Positions 8,476-16,666 of a DNA stretch of 64,000 nt are shown here, piece after piece. Position 1 is the stretch's first letter; every line of letters starts with the position of its first letter. Below the pieces are notes generated by a model that searched no databases, was not told where the DNA came from, and saw nothing but the letters and a program-made list of their open reading frames with translations. This stretch comes from Algoriphagus marincola DSM 16067 (lineage in GTDB: Bacteria > Bacteroidota > Bacteroidia > Cytophagales > Cyclobacteriaceae): positions 567,321-631,320 of the forward strand of contig NZ_AUBU01000001.1 of the NCBI RefSeq assembly GCF_000429405.1, written 5' to 3'. The position numbers and the translations under genes were made by a program.

Positions 8476-9435
8476 TTAGAAATCCCCGCTAACAAATTCA
8501 AATGCTCTTTTTTCAGAGAAATATGGTTTACTGGAATCTGAGGATGTGAAGCCCACATGACCTCCTTGTTTTGGGAATTCAAAATAGACGGGATCGAGAT
8601 CTTTGGCCAGTTTCACAGGGAAACAAAGATCAGAAAGAAAGGGGTCATTTTGTGCGTTTAGGATCAGTGTAGGGGTTTTTATCTTTTCAAGAAAGAAAAG
8701 AGATGAATTCACCTGATAGTATTCTTTTGCATCACTGAACCCATGAAGTGGTCCGGTGAAAAAATCATCAAAATCACTTAGTTTATTGATTCTTTCCAGA
8801 AAATGAATTGGGATTTGATCGGGATGGTTTTTTGCCTTTCGAAGTACTTTTTCCCTCAGGGTCTTCAAAAATCTGTCTGAATAGAGCTTGTTTGAGCCTG
8901 AAGATATTTTCTCACTGCTACTTGCTAGATGCAAGGGGACAGAGATTGCCACCCCTTTTTCGATGGGTTTATCATTCGAAAGATCTTCCCCAAGATATTT
9001 TAAAGTCAGATTCCCTCCCAAACTGAACCCAATCAAAGAAATATATCCATATTTTTCCGCAGCATGACTGACCACCGTATCCAAGTCGTAAGTAGCACCA
9101 GAATGATAAAAAATGGGTTGGTTGTTTAATTCCTCACCACAACCACGGTAATTCCAACAGAGCACATCGAAACCATTTTGCAGGAAAATTTTAGCCATTC
9201 CAAGAATGTACGGTCTTCGGCTATTTCCTTCCAATCCATGAGAAATGATGACCAACTTTTCATTATTCATTCTGTACCAGTCCAAATCCAAAAAGTCTCC
9301 ATCAGGAGTATCGATTCGCTCAGTCTGCGGGCTTCGAAGCAGGACCTTTCTGAATAGTGCAGGGAAAACCGTTTCCAAGTGTCGGTTAAACAGCCACTTA
9401 GGTCTTTGATATTTACTATGGGAGATTAAAGGCAT
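8476..9435 (-). CDS. YheT-family alpha/beta hydrolase
   Basis: The 319-residue protein matches the YheT/ABHD1-3 group of alpha/beta hydrolases. The nucleophile elbow GFSLGGN places Ser138. An oxyanion-type SHGLEGNSRRPY segment lies near 65-76. The acid is likely Asp in LNAQNDPFLS (about 263) and the base His in GGHVGF (about 291). No signal peptide is seen, so it is probably cytoplasmic or peripheral at the membrane. Family members are carboxylesterases acting on acyl esters or lipids; the substrate is unknown. It is divergent from the pyruvate dehydrogenase E2 gene over 118 bases and probably leads a unit with the SRAP gene. Confidence 0.88.
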   Translation of the reverse strand: MPLISHSKYQRPKWLFNRHLETVFPALFRKVLLRSPQTERIDTPDGDFLDLDWYRMNNEKLVIISHGLEGNSRRPYILGMAKIFLQNGFDVLCWNYRGCGEELNNQPIFYHSGATYDLDTVVSHAAEKYGYISLIGFSLGGNLTLKYLGEDLSNDKPIEKGVAISVPLHLASSSEKISSGSNKLYSDRFLKTLREKVLRKAKNHPDQIPIHFLERINKLSDFDDFFTGPLHGFSDAKEYYQVNSSLFFLEKIKTPTLILNAQNDPFLSDLCFPVKLAKDLDPVYFEFPKQGGHVGFTSSDSSKPYFSEKRAFEFVSGDF

Positions 9436-9487
9436 TTTTTTTCAAAAGACGAGTTCGAAATCGCTTTCTCGAAAATACAAGAGTAAA

Positions 9488-9519
9488 TTTGAATAAAGAC
9501 TTTTTAAAAACTATTTTTG
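9488..9519 (+). promoter_or_regulatory. Bacteroidota-type promoter of the PDH E2 gene
   Basis: A TTTG at 9488-9491 is followed after exactly 20 bases by TATTTTTG at 9512-9519. This is a full match to the Bacteroidota sigma-A promoter (TTTG, 19-21 bases, TAnnTTTG). Transcription would begin near 9526, leaving a leader of about 28 bases before the ATG at 9554. It is the clearest promoter in the window. Confidence 0.7.
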
Positions 9520-9553
9520 GACACTTTAATTCACGATAAGCGCGCAAAAACCT

Positions 9554-11191
9554 ATGGCCGAAGTAATCAGAATGCCTAAAATGAGTGACACCATGGAAGA
9601 AGGAGTAATCGCTTCTTGGTTGAAGAAAGTTGGGGATACCGTGAAGCCTGGAGACATCCTAGCCGAGGTCGAGACTGACAAAGCAACCATGGAGCTGGAA
9701 TCCTACGATGAAGGTGTCCTACTACATATTGGAGTAAAAGAAAAAGAAGCAGTCCCTGTCAATGGGATCATTGCTGTGATTGGAGAGAAGGGTGAGGATT
9801 TCGAGCATCTGCTTTCTGATAATGGAGCAGCAGTTGAAGAAAAAGAAGAAACTCAAGAAAAAGAAGAGCCTAAGAAGGAGGCTGAAAAGCCAAAATCAAA
9901 GGAGAAGATCGATACTTCTTCTATCAATGCAACTATCATCACCATGCCTAAGATGTCCGATACCATGCAGGAAGGGACTATTTCGGCTTGGTTGAAGAAA
10001 GTAGGAGATGATATTAAGTCTGGTGAAATCATCGCGGAAGTAGAAACTGACAAGGCGACGATGGAGCTAGAATCCTACGAAGACGGAAATTTACTTTATA
10101 TAGGTATTGAAGAAGGTAATAGCGTCCCAGTAGACGGTGTGATAGCCGTAATCGGTGAGAAAGGAGCAGATTACGAAACGCTTCTAAAGGCTCATGAGCA
10201 AGAAATGGCCGGAGAAAGTGAAGAGGAGGAAGCACCAAAGCAGGAATCTAAATCTAGTCCTCAGCCTGAGAAAAAAGAGTCTCAAACAGCCTCTACACCA
10301 AGTCCTGCTCCAGTTTTGGCAGATAGTGAGCGGGTGAAAGCCTCTCCTTTGGCGAAGAAAATAGCAGAGGAAAGAGGAATCGATATCCGACAGGTAGCCG
10401 GATCGGGAGATGGAGGCCGAATCATCAAAAGAGATGTCGAAAACTTTGTTCCGACTGCAGCACCAGCAGCTTCAAGTTCGGCTTCTGCAGTAATGCCGGC
10501 AGTAGGGCAGGAGAGCTATCGCGAAGAGAATGTCTCTCAAATGCGTAAGGTCATCGCGAAGCGATTGGCCGAAAGTAAGTTTGGTGCTCCTCATTTCTAC
10601 CTTACCATGGAAATCAACATGGATAAGGCTATTGAAGCGAGAAAGAGCATGAACGAAATTGCTCCAGTCAAAATATCCTTTAATGATATGGTGATCAAAG
10701 CTACTGCAGCCGCTTTGAGACAGCATCCAAAAGTAAACTCCAGCTGGCTGGGAGACAAGATTCGCTACAACGATCATATCCATATCGGTATGGCAGTAGC
10801 TGTGGAGGAAGGACTTTTAGTTCCTGTCATCCGTTTTGCAGATAGCAAGTCTCTTTCTCAAATCTCCAACGAGGCTAAAACGCTTGGCGGAAAGGCCAAA
10901 AACAAAGAATTGCAACCAAAGGATTGGGAAGGAAATACCTTTACCATCTCCAATTTGGGAATGTTCGGTATCGAAGAATTCACAGCTATCATTAATCCAC
11001 CGGATGCTTGTATCTTGGCAGTAGGCGGTATCAAAGAGACTGTCATCGTCAAAAACGGGGAAATGAAGGTTGGAAATGTGATGAAGGTGACGCTTTCTTG
11101 CGATCACCGAGTAGTAGATGGAGCAGTTGGTTCTGCTTTCCTTCTCACACTCAAGGGCCTCTTAGAAGACCCGGTCAGAATTCTCATCTAA
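9554..11191 (+). CDS. pyruvate dehydrogenase complex dihydrolipoamide acetyltransferase (E2)
   Basis: This 545-residue E2 core subunit transfers acetyl groups from lipoamide to CoA. It has two lipoyl domains, with ETDKATMELES motifs putting the lipoylated lysines at 43 and 167. Each is followed by an acidic or charged linker (about 92-122 and 215-255). The peripheral subunit-binding domain spans about 262-297 (KASPLAKKIAEERGIDIRQV). The C-terminal catalytic domain carries SCDHRVVDG, giving His518 and Asp522. Two lipoyl domains and the PDH-type sequence favour acetyl over succinyl transfer. The E1 and E3 genes are not in the window, so the complex is encoded at split loci. A strong promoter lies upstream and a hairpin terminator downstream. 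Confidence 0.95.
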   Translation: MAEVIRMPKMSDTMEEGVIASWLKKVGDTVKPGDILAEVETDKATMELESYDEGVLLHIGVKEKEAVPVNGIIAVIGEKGEDFEHLLSDNGAAVEEKEETQEKEEPKKEAEKPKSKEKIDTSSINATIITMPKMSDTMQEGTISAWLKKVGDDIKSGEIIAEVETDKATMELESYEDGNLLYIGIEEGNSVPVDGVIAVIGEKGADYETLLKAHEQEMAGESEEEEAPKQESKSSPQPEKKESQTASTPSPAPVLADSERVKASPLAKKIAEERGIDIRQVAGSGDGGRIIKRDVENFVPTAAPAASSSASAVMPAVGQESYREENVSQMRKVIAKRLAESKFGAPHFYLTMEINMDKAIEARKSMNEIAPVKISFNDMVIKATAAALRQHPKVNSSWLGDKIRYNDHIHIGMAVAVEEGLLVPVIRFADSKSLSQISNEAKTLGGKAKNKELQPKDWEGNTFTISNLGMFGIEEFTAIINPPDACILAVGGIKETVIVKNGEMKVGNVMKVTLSCDHRVVDGAVGSAFLLTLKGLLEDPVRILI

Positions 11192-11205
11192 TTATAAAGT
11201 CTGTC

Positions 11206-11233
11206 AAAAAGTCCTGTTTTCGCAGGACTTTTT
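11206..11233 (+). terminator. Rho-independent terminator after the PDH E2 gene
   Basis: An 11-bp perfect stem (aaaaagtcctg at 11206-11216, caggacttttt at 11223-11233) with loop ttttcg begins 14 bases after the E2 stop. The T tract in the 3' arm suits a plus-strand terminator, so hslV probably has its own promoter. Confidence 0.85.
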
Positions 11234-11309
11234 GCTTTAGAACAGTTATTGGTAATACAATCCGCAATCTTTATGTTCTAGAGAATATTTACTCAATAAT
11301 ACTTTTGAA

Positions 11310-11852
11310 ATGGAAAGAATAAAATCAACTACCGTCGTTGCAATCAAGCATAACGGAGAAACTGTGATAGGAGCAGATGGTCAAGCGACCCTAGGAAATA
11401 CGGTAGCTAAAAGCAGTGTAAAGAAAATCCGTGTTTTGCAAGGCGGTAAAATTGTCACTGGTTTTGCAGGTTCGACTGCTGATGCCTTCACTTTATTGGA
11501 GAAGTTTGAGGAGAAATTGGGTGCCTTCGGCAATAATATGAAGCGTGCAGCTGTGGAATTGGCAAAAGAATGGCGAATGGACCGCATGCTGAGTAAGCTT
11601 GAAGCGATGATGATTGTAGCTGATCAGGATGATATTTTGATTATATCTGGAACAGGAGATGTAATCGAACCGGATTTGGAAATTGCGACGATTGGCTCAG
11701 GAAGTATGTATGCCCAATCAGCAGCAAGGGCTTTGAAAAAGTACGCGACACACCTCACTGCAGAAGAGATGGTAAGAGAAAGTCTTCACATCGCAGCAGA
11801 CGTCTGTATATATACCAATCATAATTTGGTAATCGAAAAAGTCAGCAGTTAA
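11310..11852 (+). CDS. hslV: ATP-dependent protease proteolytic subunit HslV
   Basis: This 180-residue N-terminal-threonine peptidase is the proteolytic dodecamer of the HslUV (ClpYQ) protease, which degrades regulators and misfolded proteins in the cytoplasm. The nucleophile is Thr7 in STTVVAIKHNG, so a six-residue propeptide MERIKS must be removed. GADGQATLGN and VTGFAGSTADAF are family hallmarks. Length and order are normal. The ATPase gene hslU is not adjacent, as it is in many proteobacteria, so the partner must lie elsewhere. Hairpin terminators bracket the gene, suggesting a single-gene transcript. The ATG at 11310 is the only Met before the active-site Thr. Confidence 0.94.
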   Translation: MERIKSTTVVAIKHNGETVIGADGQATLGNTVAKSSVKKIRVLQGGKIVTGFAGSTADAFTLLEKFEEKLGAFGNNMKRAAVELAKEWRMDRMLSKLEAMMIVADQDDILIISGTGDVIEPDLEIATIGSGSMYAQSAARALKKYATHLTAEEMVRESLHIAADVCIYTNHNLVIEKVSS

Positions 11853-11865
11853 AACCTGCTTAGCT

Positions 11866-11893
11866 AGCCGAGTCGAAGGATTCGGCTTTTTTT
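11866..11893 (+). terminator. Rho-independent terminator after hslV
   Basis: The stem agccga/tcggct, extended by tc/ga with one mismatch, is capped by gaag and followed by seven T. It begins 14 bases after the hslV stop. Confidence 0.8.
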
Positions 11894-11926
11894 ATCTAAA
11901 ATTCAAACCTAGCCAAGCTTTCCCGT

Positions 11927-11949
11927 GTTTACTTGATGAATCAGTAAAC
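11927..11949. promoter_or_regulatory. candidate TetR operator before the tetR-type gene
   Basis: Two perfect 7-base arms, GTTTACT and AGTAAAC, are separated by nine bases, and the site ends 5 bases before the ATG of the TetR-type regulator. Position and dyad size fit autoregulation of the regulator-kinase pair. Binding is inference. Confidence 0.45.
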
Positions 11950-11954
11950 CATAC

Positions 11955-12620
11955 ATGGAAACGACGACCAAAAAGAAATCCGCTAAAAAGGATTACAGAA
12001 AAATTATCCTCGAATCTTACATGCACCATGTACTTGAGCATGGGCATGAACCAGTATCTATTTTCAAGTTTTCCAAAGAATTGAAAATGACTGAGGGTGA
12101 ATTTTACACCTATTTCACCTCTTTCGATTCAATTAAATCAGCCATTTGGGTCGAGCTCTTTGACGAAACAGTCTCCCAGCTCGAATCTCAGGAAGTTTAC
12201 AAGGAATATTCAGTAAGAGAGAAATTTCTAGGCTTCTTGTTCACTTGGATCGAGGTTTTAAAAAATAACAGATCGTACTTATTGAGTCTCTATGGTGGAA
12301 AGCCAAAGGCAATGTCTCCACTACCTGCAGAAATGAAGATTTTCCGCGAGAGATTTAAAGATTTTGCAAGTGAGATCATCTTGGAAGGTAAAGAAACTCA
12401 GGAGATAGCAAATCGTCCGATAATCTCAGACAGGTACGATGAGGCGCTTTGGCTTCAAGTTCTTTTTGTTTTCAACTATTGGTTGTCCGACCAGACACCA
12501 GGTTTCGAAAAGACCGATGCGGCTATTGAAAAGTCTGTCAACTTAGCCTTTGATCTTATGGGAAAAAGTGCTTTAGATAGCTTTTTGGATTTCGCTAAGT
12601 TTCTCTACCAAACAAAATAA
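11955..12620 (+). CDS. TetR/AcrR family transcriptional regulator
   Basis: The 221-residue protein has a Lys-rich start, then an N-terminal three-helix DNA-binding domain at about 14-60. The recognition helix region is FKFSKELKMTEGEFYTYFTSFDSIKSAIW, which has the TetR signature Y-x-Y/H-F and following helix. The rest is helical ligand-binding domain, with several aromatic residues near 155-175. It ends two bases before the AarF/UbiB kinase gene, so the two are one operon. Together with the dyad just upstream this suggests an autoregulated pair that responds to an unknown lipid or quinone-like ligand. The ligand is speculation. Confidence 0.85.
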   Translation: METTTKKKSAKKDYRKIILESYMHHVLEHGHEPVSIFKFSKELKMTEGEFYTYFTSFDSIKSAIWVELFDETVSQLESQEVYKEYSVREKFLGFLFTWIEVLKNNRSYLLSLYGGKPKAMSPLPAEMKIFRERFKDFASEIILEGKETQEIANRPIISDRYDEALWLQVLFVFNYWLSDQTPGFEKTDAAIEKSVNLAFDLMGKSALDSFLDFAKFLYQTK

Positions 12621-12622
12621 TC

Positions 12623-13945
12623 ATGCCTGAAAAATTAAGAGAACAGGAATCCATTCCGGTTTCTAAAGTACAGCGAGCTGCAAAATTCATCTCTACCGGT
12701 GCAAAGGTGGGCGGCAACTATGTCAGGCACTATGCCAAGAAGATGGTAAATCCCGCCTTGGATAAGGAGGGTTTGCATCAAAGCAATGCGGAAGATATTT
12801 ATAAATCGCTTAGTCAGCTGAAAGGTTCTGCCTTGAAAGTAGCTCAGATGATGTCTATGGACAAAAATCTCCTACCTAGAGCCTATCAGGACAAATTCAC
12901 CATGGCACAGTATTCTGCGCCGCCTCTTTCGTATCCTTTGGTAGTGAAAACCTTCCAAAAATACTTCTCCAAGGGTCCTGAGCAGCTTTTTGATACTTTC
13001 ACCCGATCGGCTGTCAATGCCGCTTCGATCGGTCAGGTACATCAAGCTACAAAAGGGGACAAAGTCCTTGCAGTAAAGATTCAATATCCAGGAGTAGCAG
13101 ATTCAGTAAGTTCTGATCTCAAATTGGTTCGTCCTTTTGCGCTCAGGCTACTCAATATGAATGAGAAGGAGTTGGATCATTACATGGAAGAAGTAGAGGA
13201 AAAGCTTTTGGAGGAAACCGATTATCAATTGGAGATTCAGCGGTCTAGAGAGATTTCCGGTGCCTGTTCACATATTGCTAATTTGAATTTCCCAAACTAC
13301 TATGATGAATTTAGCTCGGAGCGAATCATCACGATGGATTGGATTCAGGGAAATCATATCAAAGAATGGCTAGAGACTAACCCTAGCCAAGAAGCCAAAA
13401 ATCAAATTGGACAGGCGCTTTGGGATTTCTATCACCATCAGGTTCATAACCTCATGCAAGTCCATGCAGATCCTCATCCAGGGAATTTTATCGTGCAGGA
13501 AGGTGATGTATTAGGAATCATTGATTTTGGGTGTGTGAAAATAATTCCTGAGGATTTTTATCATGGATATTTCTCTTTGATCAAAAAAGATCTCTTGATC
13601 AAGGAAGAAGAATTGAATCAAATCTTCTATAACCTAGAGTTCATTTCGGATAAAGATACGGATCAGGAAAAGGCCTATTTCAAGGGAGTTTTCAAGGAAA
13701 TGATTTCGCTTTTAGGTAAGCCATTCCATGTGGATCGCTTTGACTTCGCTGATGATGGATTCTTTGAGCAGATTTTCGAACTTGGGGACCGAATTTCTAA
13801 TGATAAGATGTTTAAAAAATCACGTCAAGCACGTGGCTCTAGACATGGGTTATATATCAACCGAACTTACTTTGGACTTTACAATCTGTTAAATCAGCTT
13901 GGTGCGACAGTAGACACTACTAAGCCAGATTGGCTTGCTTCTTAA
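12623..13945 (+). CDS. ABC1/AarF/UbiB family atypical kinase
   Basis: This 440-residue protein-kinase-like protein carries the ABC1 family motifs. They are the KxGQ-like segment KGSALKVAQMMS (about 67-78), the Ala-rich loop NAASIGQVH (132-140), the nucleotide-binding Lys152 in VKIQYPG, HADPHPGNF (281-289) and the metal-binding DFG (301-303). Members act in ubiquinone or menaquinone and lipid metabolism as ATPases rather than classical kinases. Unlike UbiB it has no obvious C-terminal membrane hairpin, so it fits the soluble ABC1 branch. It is coupled to the TetR-type regulator upstream (two-base gap) and ends at a bidirectional terminator. Confidence 0.9.
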   Translation: MPEKLREQESIPVSKVQRAAKFISTGAKVGGNYVRHYAKKMVNPALDKEGLHQSNAEDIYKSLSQLKGSALKVAQMMSMDKNLLPRAYQDKFTMAQYSAPPLSYPLVVKTFQKYFSKGPEQLFDTFTRSAVNAASIGQVHQATKGDKVLAVKIQYPGVADSVSSDLKLVRPFALRLLNMNEKELDHYMEEVEEKLLEETDYQLEIQRSREISGACSHIANLNFPNYYDEFSSERIITMDWIQGNHIKEWLETNPSQEAKNQIGQALWDFYHHQVHNLMQVHADPHPGNFIVQEGDVLGIIDFGCVKIIPEDFYHGYFSLIKKDLLIKEEELNQIFYNLEFISDKDTDQEKAYFKGVFKEMISLLGKPFHVDRFDFADDGFFEQIFELGDRISNDKMFKKSRQARGSRHGLYINRTYFGLYNLLNQLGATVDTTKPDWLAS

Positions 13946-13972
13946 AGCTTTGTTTTGTGAAAGGTTAAGGTT

Positions 13973-14004
13973 AAAAATGACTCCAATTGGAGTCATTTTT
14001 TTTT
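13973..14004. terminator. bidirectional terminator between convergent genes
   Basis: A 12-bp perfect stem (aaaaatgactcc and ggagtcattttt) with loop aatt is flanked by A and T runs on both sides, so it can end transcription in either direction. It lies between the ABC1 kinase (plus) and the GNAT gene (minus) and includes the GNAT stop codon. Confidence 0.85.
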
Positions 14005-14541
14005 GAGTAATTCCCATTCTTCTGCCAAGACGCTGTAGTAAATGGTATTTCTCCTTCGGCCTGTCGAAAGTAGTGTATGGCTTCGGAGTACACCTTCTTC
14101 TACAAAACCCATTTTTTCTACTGCTCTGCGGGCAGGAATGTTCAGTACATCGGTTTTGATTTCTACTCGTTGCATTCCCAAATTCTCGAAGGCATGGGAA
14201 AGCATCAAATATTTCATTTCGCGGTTGATTCCCTTTCCATGAAAGTTTTTTCCCAACCAAGTCCAGCCAATTTCTATCCGCTGGTCTCTTGCTGAATAAT
14301 TCCCAAATGCAGTCGAACCCATCAATACACCACTTATTTTTTCAACTACCACAAACTGCAGTCTTTCTCCATTCATGGCGGGTTGAGCCCAATCTCTAAT
14401 TCCAATCAAGGTAGAAAGATCGTATGTGAAATACTCCCAAAGTGCTTTGTCCTGGGTCTGTGCCAGAAGCAAAGAAAAATCCTGCTCAAGAATTGGTCTG
14501 AGCAGGATTTGGTCATTTTCCAAATGAACCGGTTTTATCAT
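13993..14541 (-). CDS. GNAT family N-acetyltransferase (RimJ/RimL-like)
   Basis: The 182-residue protein fits the RimJ/RimL branch of GNAT enzymes, which acetylate protein N-termini or small amines from acetyl-CoA. The acetyl-CoA loop is NFHGKGINREM (about 99-109), preceded by the beta strand IEIGWTWLG. The C-terminal segment RRAVEKMGFVEEGVLR is typical. Its ATG overlaps the stop of the HisC-like aminotransferase gene by four bases (ATGA), so the two are translationally coupled. The acceptor substrate is unknown. Confidence 0.88.
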   Translation of the reverse strand: MIKPVHLENDQILLRPILEQDFSLLLAQTQDKALWEYFTYDLSTLIGIRDWAQPAMNGERLQFVVVEKISGVLMGSTAFGNYSARDQRIEIGWTWLGKNFHGKGINREMKYLMLSHAFENLGMQRVEIKTDVLNIPARRAVEKMGFVEEGVLRSHTLLSTGRRRNTIYYSVLAEEWELLKKK

Positions 14542-15659
14542 GTCAATATTTCTTTCAAATGTTTATTGAATAGTGCGACTTCTTCGGGTGTGCCTGTAGA
14601 TATTCTACACCAATCATTCAAGGGCGGAAAAGGTCTGCCGATAATCATACCCCTGTCAGCAAATGCTTTGTTGAGTTCTTTGATGTCTTTTCCTGATTGG
14701 AAAAAGACAAAATTCGCATGACTATCTAAATAGGGTCTTTTTAATTCCTCAAGTGTTTGAATGATGGCATTTTTGGCTTCAGTTGTTTTCTCCAAAGAAA
14801 ATTTGTAAAAATCCGGATCTTGAAGCGCTGCTTTGCCGGCTTCGATGGCCATAATATTGGTATTGGCTACGACTCTATCACGAAGCTTTTCAGCTAATGC
14901 AGGTCTTGCTATTAGGTAGCCCAATCGAATTCCAGCCAAACCATAGACCTTGGAAAAGGTTCTGGAGACGATCACATCCATTCCTTTTTTGACCAATTCA
15001 ACCATAGAGGGATAGTTGGGTTCTGTGATGTAGTCATAATATGCTTCATCACTGAAAACCACAGTCTTTTTACTCACGGTTTCACAGAAATCCATCACGC
15101 GATCAGCAGGAAGGAGTTTTCCAGTTGGATTGTTTGGATTACAAAGGAAAACAAGCCTTGTCTGGTAAGAAACTCTCTTTTCAATTTCATCAAGGTCAAA
15201 ATCTAGATCCTTATTGAGAGGAACCCAGTTGATGTCGGTGCCCCACAGTTCGGCATAATCCATCATCGAAAGAAAAGTAGGGACACAGGAAATAATTTCT
15301 CCGCCTTGACCAAAAGTGATTCCTGTGATCTTAAGGCCCTCTGTCGAACCTGCCACTAAGACGATATGATCCTCGGGTACACCTTCTTTTTCGGAAATCA
15401 TTTTGACCAAGTCCGAATTGTAGCTCCATGGATAGCGGCATCCCAAGTCAAAATTATTGATCATTGCTTCCCGCATTTTCTCGGAAGGGCCATAAGGATT
15501 CTCGTTTGAGCCCAATCTGATAGGGCCTTCGAGAGGTCTTGGGTTATATTTTTTGATCTCTTCCGCACTTAATGGACTTAAAAGCCCTCCGCTCATCAAG
15601 GTTACACCACCTCCAAGACCGATTTTTTTCAGCCAGTTCCTTCTTGAAATTCCGTTCAT
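14538..15659 (-). CDS. Tat-exported HisC-like PLP aminotransferase
   Basis: This 373-residue class I/II aminotransferase is closest to histidinol-phosphate aminotransferases. PLP residues are intact: Lys237 in SRTFSKVYGLAG, Asn in NPNNPTG (174-180), Asp-Glu-Ala-Tyr at about 204-207, and the carboxylate-binding Arg245 in GIRLGY. The N-terminus is SRRNWLKK (Arg6-Arg7), then a hydrophobic stretch and a likely cleavage after LSA near residue 32. This is a Tat signal, as expected for export of a folded cofactor protein. A periplasmic location argues against a role in histidine synthesis; the amino donor and acceptor are unknown. No his operon genes are nearby. It is followed by a coupled GNAT gene. 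Confidence 0.87.
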   Translation of the reverse strand: MNGISRRNWLKKIGLGGGVTLMSGGLLSPLSAEEIKKYNPRPLEGPIRLGSNENPYGPSEKMREAMINNFDLGCRYPWSYNSDLVKMISEKEGVPEDHIVLVAGSTEGLKITGITFGQGGEIISCVPTFLSMMDYAELWGTDINWVPLNKDLDFDLDEIEKRVSYQTRLVFLCNPNNPTGKLLPADRVMDFCETVSKKTVVFSDEAYYDYITEPNYPSMVELVKKGMDVIVSRTFSKVYGLAGIRLGYLIARPALAEKLRDRVVANTNIMAIEAGKAALQDPDFYKFSLEKTTEAKNAIIQTLEELKRPYLDSHANFVFFQSGKDIKELNKAFADRGMIIGRPFPPLNDWCRISTGTPEEVALFNKHLKEILT

Positions 15660-15856
15660 ATTTTCCTCAGTTTCTTGTCAAATTACCAATAATTCCGATA
15701 TCAAATTAAAAAAAATGGGCATTTGTATGTGGAAAATCTTTCGAAATACATTGGGATATCAAGTGTTGTTTAAAATTTTATTTCAAAATTTTGATAGATG
15801 GCAGAATAATTTTTTTAAATTATAGGAAAAGCAATGAACCCCTAAAAGCCCAAATT

Positions 15857-16648
15857 ATGAAAAAGTCTATTTTACTTCTTTTGACATGTATGATTTTGGC
15901 CTTCAATGCTGAGGCGCAAAAGGAACGTTTTATGGTACTTGAATTTGTAAAAGTGGAAAGCGATCAGCTTTTTGATTATATAGAATTCAAGGATTTGATG
16001 GAAAAAGTCTATCGGCAGGCGCGCAATGATAATCAAATTGCAGGCTGGGATTTTTGGTCTTTACAATCTGGCACCGATCAATCTGATTTTCAATATATCA
16101 TGGTGACGCATTACGATGATCCTGTAAAAATGATGAGTGGATTGGAAGAAGAAAAAATGATTGAATACACCAAAATCGCATATCCTCATCTGAATGATGC
16201 TCAAGTGGTCAAGCTCTTTGAAAACTCACTGTCCATGCGAGAAATGCCCATGCGGCTTTACATGAAAGAGATTGTTTGTACCGATGATAATTTCCAAATG
16301 AAGCCGGGAGTTTTAGCGTCTTTTGATCTGATGAAAGCTCGGGAAGGAAATTTTACTGCATACGAAAAAGCAGAAGAAGAGGTGTTCAAGCCTATTCACC
16401 AGAAGCGAATAGAACAAGGCCTGATGGGACATTGGAGCTTGCTAAGAACAGCCCTTCCTCTTGGTTCCGAGGCTAAATCCACTCATTTGACCATGAATGT
16501 TTACAAGGATTATATGCAGTTTTTCAATGCTCAAGCCTATGAAGACATGGAGCAATCTGACGCTCAGCGAAGAGCGGTCAATGAAGGTTTGAACTCTCGT
16601 GACCAAAAATGGGTTTATTTAGCAACGTTAGAAAATGTAGTTAGGTAG
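15857..16648 (+). CDS. exported protein of unknown function with two repeated alpha-beta halves
   Basis: The first in-frame Met (15791) gives a start without a signal peptide, so I use the ATG at 15857. It begins MKKSILLLLTCMILAFNAEAQ, a clear signal peptide, and gives 263 residues. The mature part appears to hold two related halves. Each has a beta strand, then a helix with F-x-x-Y-x-x-x-E/K, then a G-x-x-x-G-x-W strand (IAGWDFWSL and LMGHWSLLR), then a strand and Y-x-D turn. This resembles tandem dimeric alpha-beta barrel (ABM-like) folds, but I cannot place it in a named family. It stands alone between a minus-strand gene and a terminator. A weak promoter-like TTTG-N21-TACATTGG lies upstream. 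Confidence 0.78.
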   Translation: MKKSILLLLTCMILAFNAEAQKERFMVLEFVKVESDQLFDYIEFKDLMEKVYRQARNDNQIAGWDFWSLQSGTDQSDFQYIMVTHYDDPVKMMSGLEEEKMIEYTKIAYPHLNDAQVVKLFENSLSMREMPMRLYMKEIVCTDDNFQMKPGVLASFDLMKAREGNFTAYEKAEEEVFKPIHQKRIEQGLMGHWSLLRTALPLGSEAKSTHLTMNVYKDYMQFFNAQAYEDMEQSDAQRRAVNEGLNSRDQKWVYLATLENVVR

Positions 16649-16666
16649 TGATAGTCCGGTTTGAAA

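Noticed and set aside
11300..11307. TACTTTTG, a match to the Bacteroidota -7 element, just before hslV
   Set aside because: It ends two bases before the ATG, so a transcript from it would begin inside the coding region. No TTTG lies 19-21 bases upstream. Probably chance in AT-rich DNA.
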